NCBI GenBank assembly: GCA_002395925.1
Contig: DGVM01000134.1
Location: forward strand, 1-5,384
Direction of reading: 5' to 3'
Length of the DNA: 5,384 bases
Source: Bacteroidales bacterium UBA4284
GTDB lineage: Bacteria > Bacteroidota > Bacteroidia > Bacteroidales > UBA932
Made by a program: the position numbers and the translations under genes. Of the stretch, positions 1 through 5,384 are shown piece after piece; the stretch's first letter is position 1, and the number at the start of each line of letters is the position of its first letter. The notes below the pieces were generated by a model, which saw only the letters and a list, made by a program, of their open reading frames with translations, searched no databases and was not told the origin of the DNA.

Positions 1-158
1 TCATCAAGCGCCGCGGCTACGTGATTCCCGAAGACGTGCGCGCAGTATGCTACGAGGTCCTGCGCCACCGTATCGGACTCACCTACGAGGCCGAGGCGGA
101 GAACGTCACCACAGAACAGATCATCGAGAAGGTAATCAACGCCGTTATCGTGCCGTAA
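1..158 (+). CDS. moxR: MoxR-family AAA+ ATPase, C-terminal fragment
   Basis: Only the last 51 codons are in the window; the reading phase starts at base 3 and the TAA stop is at 156-158. The tail reads RRGYVIPEDVRAV, then a VLRHRIGLTYEAEAE block, then a TTEQIIEKVINAV helix ending in VP. This is the usual C-terminal lid of MoxR ATPases (a V-x-P-x-D-V helix followed by LRHRI-L-x-Y-E-A). The Walker A and B motifs lie upstream, outside the window, so ATPase competence cannot be judged. MoxR proteins are cytosolic AAA+ ATPases encoded beside VWA-domain genes and proposed to act as chaperones or remodelers of VWA complexes. The next gene starts one base after the stop, as expected for the first gene of a moxR-DUF58-bat operon. 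The identification rests on this short tail plus the context. Confidence 0.86.
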   Translation, partial: IKRRGYVIPEDVRAVCYEVLRHRIGLTYEAEAENVTTEQIIEKVINAVIVP

Positions 159-159
159 A

Positions 160-1041
160 ATGACAACCGAAGAGCTGATAAAGAAGGTTCGCAAGATTGA
201 GATAAAGACCAAGGCGCTCTCGCATCAGATTTTCGCGGGCGAGTACCATTCGGCCTTCAAGGGCCGCGGTATGGCGTTCAGCGAGGTTCGCGAGTACCAG
301 TGGGGCGACGACGTGCGCAGCATGGACTGGAACGTCACCGCAAGGCTCCGCTCCCCCTACGTCAAGGTATTCGAAGAAGAGAGGGAGCTTACTGTGGTGC
401 TCCTGGTGGACGTGAGCCGTTCGGGGCTTTTCGGCACGCAGGGGCAGACCAAGCGCGAAAGGATTGCAGAGATCGCCGCCGTGCTGAGTTTCAGCGCGAT
501 CCTCAACAACGACAAGGTCGGAGCGCTCTTCTTCAGCGACCGAATTGAGAAATTCATCCCTCCCGCAAAGGGACGGGGACATCTGCTGCATATCATACGC
601 GAAATGCTTCAGCTGGAGCCGGAATCGGACGGCACCGACATTGCAGGCGCACTCAAGTTTCTTGCGAACGCCCTGAAGAAAAAATGCACCGCATTCATAC
701 TCAGCGACATGATTGACGCCGACGAACATGGGGAGCCCCGCTACGAGGAGGCCCTAAAAGTCGCCGCCGGCCGTCACGACCTGTCGGTAATAAAGGTACG
801 CGACCCCCGGGAGCGCACCCTCGTTCCCGTGGGGCTTGTGCATATCAAAGACGCCGAGACCGGACGCGGAGCATGGATAAACACCGACTCCGCAAAGGTG
901 CGCAGGAGCTATGCCGAATGGTTCGAGAACCTCGACCGCAAAGAAGAGAAGCTTCTGCATAAGTATCAGATAGACAGTGTAGAAATAGCCACCGACTCAG
1001 ACTACGTAAAGGGGTTGATGGCATTGTTTGCCCATAAATGA
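160..1041 (+). CDS. DUF58 domain protein with VWA-like fold and intact MIDAS
   Basis: A complete 293-residue protein, a normal length for the family. The N-terminal half carries the DUF58 signature at residues about 35-62 (GRGMAFSEVREYQWGDDVR followed by MDWNVTAR). The VWA-like core follows: MIDAS motif DVSRS at 84-88, a likely second metal ligand at T159 in DGTDIAGAL, and the third-loop aspartate D183 in LSDMID. All the metal-site positions therefore look present. There is no signal peptide or membrane helix, so the protein should be cytosolic or peripheral to the inner membrane. DUF58 genes usually follow moxR, and the product is a candidate MoxR partner. The ATG is one base after the moxR stop with no clear Shine-Dalgarno motif, which suggests coupling to moxR translation. 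The 3' end shares ATGA with the next gene. Family assignment is secure; the molecular role is inferred from context. Confidence 0.94.
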   Translation: MTTEELIKKVRKIEIKTKALSHQIFAGEYHSAFKGRGMAFSEVREYQWGDDVRSMDWNVTARLRSPYVKVFEEERELTVVLLVDVSRSGLFGTQGQTKRERIAEIAAVLSFSAILNNDKVGALFFSDRIEKFIPPAKGRGHLLHIIREMLQLEPESDGTDIAGALKFLANALKKKCTAFILSDMIDADEHGEPRYEEALKVAAGRHDLSVIKVRDPRERTLVPVGLVHIKDAETGRGAWINTDSAKVRRSYAEWFENLDRKEEKLLHKYQIDSVEIATDSDYVKGLMALFAHK

Positions 1042-2033
1042 AATTGCTGACAATCATACTCGCAGCGTTGCTGGACATCGTCCCGGCAGGAAATGCCACC
1101 CTGACGCAGCTCCAGAAGCGGGATTCGATACTCATCGCCGACCAGCTGCGCTACAGCGTGCTGCTGGAAGGTTTGCGCGAAGGCGACGCCGTCGCCCTGC
1201 CTCAGACGGACGGAATGTCGGGCGACACCCTTACCGTACTCGGCTCCTGGCAGCTCGACACCCTCGTCAAAGGCCGTACGTTCCATGCCAAGAACGCAAA
1301 GGCGGCGAGGAAAGCCCTGTCCAAAGGCTTCGACATCAGCGCCGCAGTCGTGATAGCGCCCTTCGAGGAAGGCAAGTATTCCCTCCCCGACATCCCCGTC
1401 ATACTGGCCCGGGACGGCAAGAACGACACGCTGGTTTTCAAAGGCCCGGAGATGGAAGTAAAGACCATGCCGGTCGATACCGCCACCTTCGAGATACACG
1501 ACATCAAGGGTCAGATCCGCTATCCCGTCACCTTTGCGGAAGTGCTTCCCTGGCTGCTGGGCGGTCTTGCGGCCGCAGGCCTGGTCGCGCTTGCCGTCTG
1601 GCTGATAATCAGGGCCCGCAAGCGCAGGCAGGAAGAGGGCAGGCCCAAGGATCCGGCATACATCGTAGCCCTGCGCGAACTGGACAAGTACCGTTCCGAC
1701 AAATACTGGGCTCCCGAAAAGCAGAAGGCCTTCTATTCCGGAATCACCGACGCGCTCAAGTTCTATATCGACGACCGCTGGGGCGTTGACGCTCCCGAGA
1801 TGACGACCGCCGAACTCTTCGCCGCTCTCAAGGGCGAGGATGGAATAAGCCCTGAAATGTACCTGTCGCTCAAGGAGCTCTTCGAAACCGCCGACTTCGT
1901 GAAGTTCGCCAAGCACATCGTATCCGACGCCGACAACGCCAAGGCCCTGCCGCTGGCAGTCAGCTTCGTTACGACAACCTATCAGAAAGATCTCGAGAAT
2001 GAGGTCTCCGGGCAGGAGGCCGGTGAACTGTAA
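1038..2033 (+). CDS. Single-pass membrane protein of moxR-bat operon (DUF4381-like layout)
   Basis: A 331-residue protein with three visible parts. Residues 1-20 are a short hydrophobic leader (KLLTIILAALLD, ending near GNA) that looks like a weak signal peptide. Residues about 22-168 form a probably beta-rich periplasmic ectodomain; it starts with SILIADQLRYSVLLEG, a pattern resembling the strands of BatD N-terminal domains. Residues about 170-192 form one membrane helix (LPWLLGGLAAAGLVALAVW), followed by basic RARKRRQ, which puts the C-terminus in the cytoplasm. The C-terminal region (about 203-331) is helical and includes the A-L-R-E-L-D and FYSGITDALKFYIDDRWG stretches typical of the protein encoded between DUF58 and batA. 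The gene overlaps the DUF58 gene by 4 nt (ATGA) and batA by 1 nt (TAATG). It may link cytosolic MoxR/DUF58 to the periplasmic Bat proteins. The DUF4381 comparison rests on layout and position, not on a profile search. Confidence 0.85.
   Translation: MKLLTIILAALLDIVPAGNATLTQLQKRDSILIADQLRYSVLLEGLREGDAVALPQTDGMSGDTLTVLGSWQLDTLVKGRTFHAKNAKAARKALSKGFDISAAVVIAPFEEGKYSLPDIPVILARDGKNDTLVFKGPEMEVKTMPVDTATFEIHDIKGQIRYPVTFAEVLPWLLGGLAAAGLVALAVWLIIRARKRRQEEGRPKDPAYIVALRELDKYRSDKYWAPEKQKAFYSGITDALKFYIDDRWGVDAPEMTTAELFAALKGEDGISPEMYLSLKELFETADFVKFAKHIVSDADNAKALPLAVSFVTTTYQKDLENEVSGQEAGEL
2014..2019 (+). promoter_or_regulatory. Possible weak ribosome binding site before batA
   Basis: AGGAGG lies within the last codons of the preceding gene (Gln-Glu-Ala region), 13 nt before the batA ATG at 2033. 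The spacing is longer than ideal, so initiation is more likely through coupling at the TAATG overlap. Reported only as a candidate. Confidence 0.25.
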
Positions 2034-3016
2034 TGTACTTCGAATACCCCGCCCTGCTTTGGCTGCTGGCAATACCGGCGCTGCTTACGCTGCACTACCT
2101 ATGGATGGAGCTGCGCGGACGCAGGCCGCATCTGCGCGTCTCTACGGGAGCTCCCTGGATGAGCGCAGGAGTCTCGGCGCTCGCCGTCCTGAGGCACCTT
2201 CCGTTTGTCTTGCGGACCGTGGCGCTCGTCTGCATCATACTGGCGATCGCACGTCCCCGTTCCAGTACCGAGACGGAAAGGATCGATACTGAAGGCATCG
2301 ACATCACCTTCGCGATGGACGTTTCCACCAGTATGCTGGCCAGGGACTTCAACCCCGACCGCATCAGCGCTGCCAAGGACATCGCCATCGAATTCATCGC
2401 CCAGCGGCCCTCCGACCGCATGGCAATCGTAGTATTCGCCGGCGAGAGCTACACCCAATGTCCTCTTACCACCGACCGCGCCACTCTCATCAACCTCATG
2501 AAGGAGGTGCAGACCGGACTCATCGAAGACGGCACCGCTATAGGCAACGGACTTGCGACTGCGGTGGCACGTATGAAGGATTCCGACGCGAAGAGCCGTG
2601 TGGTGATACTTCTTACCGACGGCGTCAACAACTCCGGCGAGATTGCGCCCCAGACCGCCGCAGAAATCGCAAAGACCTACGGAGTAAGGGTTTACACCAT
2701 TGGTGTGGGTGCCAACGGAATGGCACCGTACCCCGTCATGACGCCCTGGGGCGTGGACATGCAGCAGATGAAGGTGGAAATCGACGAAGAGCTGCTGAAG
2801 GGCATCGCCGACGCCACCGGGGGCCGCTATTTCCGCGCCACCGACAACACCAAACTGTCGGAAATCTATTCCGAAATCAACAAGATGGAGAAGGCCCGCA
2901 CCACCGTGGACAGCTTCCCCGTGTATAAAGAACTCTTCGGACGCTACGCTCTTGCGGCGCTCATCTGCCTGCTGCTCGAGCTGCTTGTCCGTCTGCTATT
3001 AAGGAGGCTGCCGTAA
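2033..3016 (+). CDS. batA: BatA: membrane-anchored VWA protein
   Basis: A complete 327-residue protein of usual BatA length. It has membrane helices at about 5-24, 56-75 and 303-322. The VWA domain (about 88-290) lies between helices 2 and 3, with MIDAS DVSTS at 96-100, T168 in EDGTAIGNG, and TDG at 195-197; the metal site is intact. The basic loop between helices 1 and 2 (RGRRPHLR) and the basic C-terminus (RLLLRRLP) fit a cytoplasmic side, which places the VWA domain in the periplasm. The N-terminal YPALLWLLAIP pattern is the usual BatA/BatB start. VWA domains with a MIDAS bind partner proteins through a divalent metal; the partner here is unknown but is probably BatB or other operon products. 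The start codon overlaps the previous stop by one base. It is called BatA rather than BatB because it is the first of the two VWA membrane genes and has the longer loop with MAPYPVMTPWG (230-240). Confidence 0.95.
   Translation: MYFEYPALLWLLAIPALLTLHYLWMELRGRRPHLRVSTGAPWMSAGVSALAVLRHLPFVLRTVALVCIILAIARPRSSTETERIDTEGIDITFAMDVSTSMLARDFNPDRISAAKDIAIEFIAQRPSDRMAIVVFAGESYTQCPLTTDRATLINLMKEVQTGLIEDGTAIGNGLATAVARMKDSDAKSRVVILLTDGVNNSGEIAPQTAAEIAKTYGVRVYTIGVGANGMAPYPVMTPWGVDMQQMKVEIDEELLKGIADATGGRYFRATDNTKLSEIYSEINKMEKARTTVDSFPVYKELFGRYALAALICLLLELLVRLLLRRLP
3000..3007 (+). promoter_or_regulatory. Strong Shine-Dalgarno-like site before batB
   Basis: TAAGGAGG ends 8 nt before the batB ATG at 3016, an ideal motif and spacing. 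It lies inside the last batA codons (LLRRLP). Bacteroidota rarely depend on Shine-Dalgarno pairing, so its use is uncertain, and the AGGAGG part may simply be the two Arg codons. No comparable, well-spaced motif is seen before the DUF58 gene, the third gene, batC or batD. Confidence 0.5.
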
Positions 3017-4017
3017 TGCTGTACTTCGCTTCCCCGATATACCTGTGGCTGCTGCTGCTCGTACCCGTCATCCCCATCGTTTACGGAATACTCAGGTACC
3101 TGAGGACAAAGAGAATACGCAAAATGGGCGACGAGGCCCTCGTACGCCGGCTCATGCCCTCCTGGTCCGGTGCCAAGGGCTGGGTCAGAATCGTGCTGTT
3201 CGCCCTCGCCTGGCTGTTCTTCGTAATAGGAATCTCGCGTCCGCAGATGGGCGCAAAGCTCAAGGAGCATGAAGCCAAGGGCGCGGAAATCATGATCTGC
3301 CTCGACGTTTCCAATTCCATGCTGGCCCAGGACTACTCCCCTTCCCGCCTCGACAGGGCGAAACTTGCGATATCCAGGGTCGTGGACAAGCTGGCGGGCG
3401 ACCGCATAGGTCTCATAATCTTTGCCGGCACCTCATTCGTCCAGCTTCCCATCACCACCGACTACGTCTCGGCCAAGATGTTCCTCGGCAATATCGACAC
3501 CGGCTCTGTCCCGGTGCAGGGTACTGCCATAGGCGACGCGGTCAAGACTGCCATGAAGAGCTTCAGCGCCCAGAGCGACAAGAGCCGCGCAATAATAGTG
3601 ATCACCGACGGAGAGAACCACGAAGACGATGCCGTTGACGCGGCACGCCAGGCGGCCGAAATCGGAATCAAGGTCTATACTATCGGCGTCGGTTCACAGC
3701 AGGGACAGCCGATTCCGGTGGAAGGCGGGCTGCTCAAGGACAGCGAGGGCAACATAGTGGTGACCAGGCTCGACGAGGGCACGCTCCGCAAAATGGCCCA
3801 GGAAGGCGGCGGAGCATACGTACACGCCGGCAACGAAGAATTCGGCCTGGCCCCGATAGTGGACGACATAAAGAAGATGGAGGCCGAGCGTTACAGCTCG
3901 ATAGTCTTCGAAGAATACGATGAATTGTTTATGTATTTCTTCGCCGTGGCGCTCGCCCTGCTGGTGCTGGAAGCGCTGATTGGAGAAAGAAAGCACAGAA
4001 AGAGCCTGTTCCAATGA
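3016..4017 (+). CDS. batB: BatB: membrane-anchored VWA protein
   Basis: A complete 333-residue paralogue of BatA. It has membrane helices at about 6-26, 57-74 and 304-322. The VWA domain (about 89-290) has MIDAS DVSNS at 97-101, T170 in VQGTAIGDA, and TDGENHEDD starting at T197, all intact. The loop between helices 1 and 2 is strongly basic (RYLRTKRIRK) and the C-terminus ends ERKHRKS, so the VWA domain should face the periplasm. The ICLDVSNSMLAQDYSPSRL block and the loop GQPIPVEGG are typical of Bacteroidota BatB. The ATG overlaps the batA stop by one base, and a strong Shine-Dalgarno-like motif lies 8 nt upstream. The last four bases overlap batC as ATGA. BatB probably forms a complex with BatA, and both likely arose from an old duplication. 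Confidence 0.95.
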   Translation: MLYFASPIYLWLLLLVPVIPIVYGILRYLRTKRIRKMGDEALVRRLMPSWSGAKGWVRIVLFALAWLFFVIGISRPQMGAKLKEHEAKGAEIMICLDVSNSMLAQDYSPSRLDRAKLAISRVVDKLAGDRIGLIIFAGTSFVQLPITTDYVSAKMFLGNIDTGSVPVQGTAIGDAVKTAMKSFSAQSDKSRAIIVITDGENHEDDAVDAARQAAEIGIKVYTIGVGSQQGQPIPVEGGLLKDSEGNIVVTRLDEGTLRKMAQEGGGAYVHAGNEEFGLAPIVDDIKKMEAERYSSIVFEEYDELFMYFFAVALALLVLEALIGERKHRKSLFQ

Positions 4018-4760
4018 GAATCAAAGTTTTAACATATAGTATCGCGGCAATTGCGCTGCTCCTGCTGACTGCGCCGCTCGGAGCACAAAGCGACAAGCGC
4101 GAGGTGCGAGCGGGCAACCGAAAGTTCGCAAAGCAGGCCTACAAGGAGGCCGAAATAGATTACCGCAAGGCGGTGCTCAAAGATTCGCTGTCGGTCGCCG
4201 GCGAGTACAATCTCGCATCGAGCCTGTACCGTCAGCAGGACTGGGACGGAGCCGCAAAAGCGCTACAGACCATAAAGGATGTGGCCCCTTCAAGCGAGAA
4301 CGCCGCACGCTGGCATTACAACAGCGGCGACGTGGCGCTGCAGAAAAAGGATTATGCAGGAGCCGTGAAGGCATTCAAGGAAGCGCTGCTTCTCGATCCC
4401 GCCGACCTCGACGCCAAAGAGAATTACATCTATGCGAAGCTGATGCTCCAAAACCAGCAGAACGGCGGTGGCGGAGGCAACAACCAGAATCAGGATCAGC
4501 AGCAGGATCAGGACCAGCAGCAGAACCAGGATCAACAACAGGACCAGGATCAGCAACAGGACCAGGATCAGCAGCAGAACCAGGATCAGCAACAGGACCA
4601 GCAGAATCAGGACCAGCAGGGTCAGGAGCAGAAAATCTCCCCCCAGCAGGCCCAGCAGATGCTTCAGGCCATCCAGGCGAAGGAGAAGGAGACTCAGGAC
4701 AAGGTCAACAAAGAGAAAGCCGCAGCGCTTAAATCAAGGCAGAAAGAGAAGAATTGGTAA
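4014..4760 (+). CDS. batC: BatC: periplasmic TPR protein with Gln/Asp-rich tract
   Basis: A 248-residue protein. Residues 1-24 are a clear signal peptide (ending LGAQ; no lipobox cysteine), so it is exported as a soluble periplasmic protein. Three TPR units fit at about 27-60, 61-94 and 98-131 (the last has G105, A117, F121, A124 and P129 at consensus places), with a capping helix to about 145. A five-glycine run (151-155) leads into a Gln/Asp/Asn tract (about 156-206), and then a charged helical tail (ISPQQAQQMLQAIQAKEKE, 208-226) of the kind found at the C-terminus of BatC proteins. TPRs mediate protein contacts, so BatC is probably a scaffold for the BatA/BatB/BatD ectodomains. The gene overlaps batB by 4 nt and batD by 1 nt. 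The tract is a flexible acidic linker and the part most likely to vary in length. Confidence 0.93.
   Translation: MRIKVLTYSIAAIALLLLTAPLGAQSDKREVRAGNRKFAKQAYKEAEIDYRKAVLKDSLSVAGEYNLASSLYRQQDWDGAAKALQTIKDVAPSSENAARWHYNSGDVALQKKDYAGAVKAFKEALLLDPADLDAKENYIYAKLMLQNQQNGGGGGNNQNQDQQQDQDQQQNQDQQQDQDQQQDQDQQQNQDQQQDQQNQDQQGQEQKISPQQAQQMLQAIQAKEKETQDKVNKEKAAALKSRQKEKNW
4494..4601 (+). repeat. In-frame 2 x 54-nt (6 x 18-nt) tandem repeat in batC
   Basis: Six consecutive 18-nt units encode DQQQ[D/N]Q (BatC residues 161-196). They group into two 54-nt halves, 4494-4547 and 4548-4601, that encode identical 18-residue blocks: DQQQDQ, DQQQNQ, DQQQDQ. I count four mismatches between the halves, all GAT/GAC or CAG/CAA third-position changes. 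The tract holds 24 Gln, 10 Asp and 2 Asn and no basic residue. A degenerate continuation (QNQDQQGQEQ) runs to about 4631. Being in frame and a multiple of three, unit gain or loss would change linker length without breaking the gene. Confidence 0.93.
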
Positions 4761-5384
4761 TGAGACGCATATTCACAGCATTGGCGGCGCTGCTCGCTCT
4801 CGGGGCCGCAGCTCACGCACAGAATACCATCGGAGTCAACGTACAGAACCTCGTCGCGCTCGACGAGCAGTTCAACGTCACCTTCACCATCGAAGGTGAG
4901 CACAAGCCGTCGTCGTTCGAGTGGGAACCGTCGGATGATTTTCAGCTCGTATGGGGTCCCCAGAAGGGCTCTTCGACATCGATAAGCATCATCAACGGCA
5001 AGAAGACGCAATCGTCGCAGACTACTTATACATACGTACTTATGCCCCGTTCCACCGGCACTTTCCAGCTTCCTGCGGCTACGGCTACGGTGAAGGGTAA
5101 CACAATCAGTTCCCGGCCCGTCAGCATACAGGTGGTATCCAACGGCGCACAGGCAGGCGGGGCGCAGTCTCAAGGAGGCAGCGAAGCTTCCGCGTCCTCG
5201 GGCAGCGGACAGGCGACAGGCGGCGAAGACATCTTCATGCGGCTCAGCGTCAGCAAGACCAAAGCAGTAGTCGGAGAGACCATCAGCGCCACGCTCAAGC
5301 TGTATCACAGGGTCAATATCGCAGGCTTCGAGGATGCCCGCTTCCCTGCATTCAACGGTTTCTGGAGCCAGGAAGTGCAGGCTC
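4760..5384 (+). CDS. batD: BatD, N-terminal part (cut by window end)
   Basis: The frame stays open from the ATG at 4760 to the window edge: 208 codons plus one base. BatD proteins are usually around 600 residues, so roughly two thirds are missing, including the expected C-terminal membrane anchor. Residues 1-20 form a clear signal peptide (MRRIFTALAALLALG, ending AHA before QN). Residues about 22-126 are the first beta-sandwich domain with BatD hallmarks: LVALDEQFNVTFTIEG, GPQKGSSTSISIINGKK, then TTYTYVLMPRSTGTFQLPAA and SSRPVSIQVV. A Gly/Ser/Ala/Gln linker (about 128-156) follows. A second domain starts FMRLSVSKTKAVVGETISATLKLY, the usual repeat of the oxygen-tolerance (BatD) family. The protein is exported and expected to sit in the periplasm, anchored to the inner membrane. 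The start overlaps the batC stop by one base. Confidence 0.93.
   Translation, partial: MRRIFTALAALLALGAAAHAQNTIGVNVQNLVALDEQFNVTFTIEGEHKPSSFEWEPSDDFQLVWGPQKGSSTSISIINGKKTQSSQTTYTYVLMPRSTGTFQLPAATATVKGNTISSRPVSIQVVSNGAQAGGAQSQGGSEASASSGSGQATGGEDIFMRLSVSKTKAVVGETISATLKLYHRVNIAGFEDARFPAFNGFWSQEVQA

Larger units (their letters stand above)
1..5384 (+). other. moxR-DUF58-batABCD operon segment
   Basis: Seven co-directional genes have junction spacings of +1, -4, -1, -1, -4 and -1 nt, so no internal promoter or terminator would fit outside coding sequence. The order matches the bat operons of Bacteroidota. The operon is open at both ends: the rest of moxR should lie upstream, and the rest of batD, often followed by a batE-like TPR gene, downstream. 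Confidence 0.92.

Noticed and set aside
145..729. 194-codon minus-strand frame across the DUF58 gene
   Set aside because: It is antisense to a well-supported DUF58 gene and shows no domain.
1028..1789. 253-codon plus-strand frame overlapping the third gene
   Set aside because: It is an Arg/Pro/Gly-rich shifted reading of the real gene with no domain; the 1038-2033 frame fits both operon junctions.
1002..2072. 356-codon open frame on the minus strand across the third gene
   Set aside because: It lies exactly antisense to a gene with a clear leader, membrane helix and overlapping operon junctions. Its translation has no recognisable domain, and long antisense frames are expected in G+C-rich coding sequence.
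4290..4592. Minus-strand frame encoding a Leu/Ile/Val repeat that looks like membrane helices
   Set aside because: It is the reverse complement of the CAG/GAT-rich batC repeat; the apparent hydrophobic repeat is a by-product of that composition.
4494..4601. Possible CRISPR-like repeat array
   Set aside because: The units are contiguous without spacers, in frame, and code for a Gln/Asp linker.
4468..4899. Plus-strand frame encoding an Arg/Ser/Thr/Ile-rich repeat
   Set aside because: It is a shifted reading of the batC repeat running into batD. The batC frame has a signal peptide, TPRs and a conserved tail, and this one has nothing recognisable.
1..5384. A previously undescribed system
   Set aside because: Every gene fits the known moxR-DUF58-bat operon in its standard order, with no inserted, foreign or broken gene. 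The function is poorly understood, but the system is described.

Overview
The window is a slice through a Bacteroidota bat (Bacteroides aerotolerance) operon. All genes lie on the + strand: the 3' end of moxR, a DUF58/VWA gene, a single-pass membrane protein gene of DUF4381-like layout, batA, batB, batC, and the 5' part of batD. The gene order, the paired membrane VWA proteins, the TPR protein with a Gln/Asp-rich tract, and the BatD sequence style all point to Bacteroidales. The G+C-rich, C/G-ending codon use would suit an Alistipes/Rikenellaceae-like or similar gut lineage, but the genus is a guess.

Layout: 1-158 C-terminal tail of the MoxR AAA+ ATPase; 160-1041 soluble DUF58 protein with an intact MIDAS; 1038-2033 exported or anchored protein with one membrane helix; 2033-3016 BatA; 3016-4017 BatB; 4014-4760 BatC, carrying an internal 2 x 54-nt tandem repeat (4494-4601); 4760-5384 BatD, cut by the window edge. 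The only non-coding base between genes is position 159. Every other junction overlaps by 1 or 4 nt, so translational coupling is likely at all six junctions. No promoter, terminator, RNA gene, mobile element or CRISPR array was found.

How the genes may work together (family knowledge plus inference): MoxR AAA+ ATPases pair with VWA proteins and are thought to act as chaperones or remodelers. Here MoxR and the DUF58 VWA protein look cytosolic. BatA and BatB have three predicted membrane helices, and the positive-inside rule places their VWA domains in the periplasm. The third gene and BatD supply periplasmic beta-rich ectodomains, and BatC supplies a periplasmic TPR scaffold. The set looks like an envelope complex spanning the inner membrane, with three metal-dependent VWA adhesion sites. 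Its molecular function is still poorly defined. The original aerotolerance role in Bacteroides is debated, and related operons are linked to envelope stress and virulence.

This is a known operon type, not a new system. The points most worth a second look are the BatC repeat, whose two 54-nt halves differ only at synonymous sites; the very tight gene packing; the strong Shine-Dalgarno-like motif before batB in a phylum that rarely uses one; and the poorly characterised third gene.
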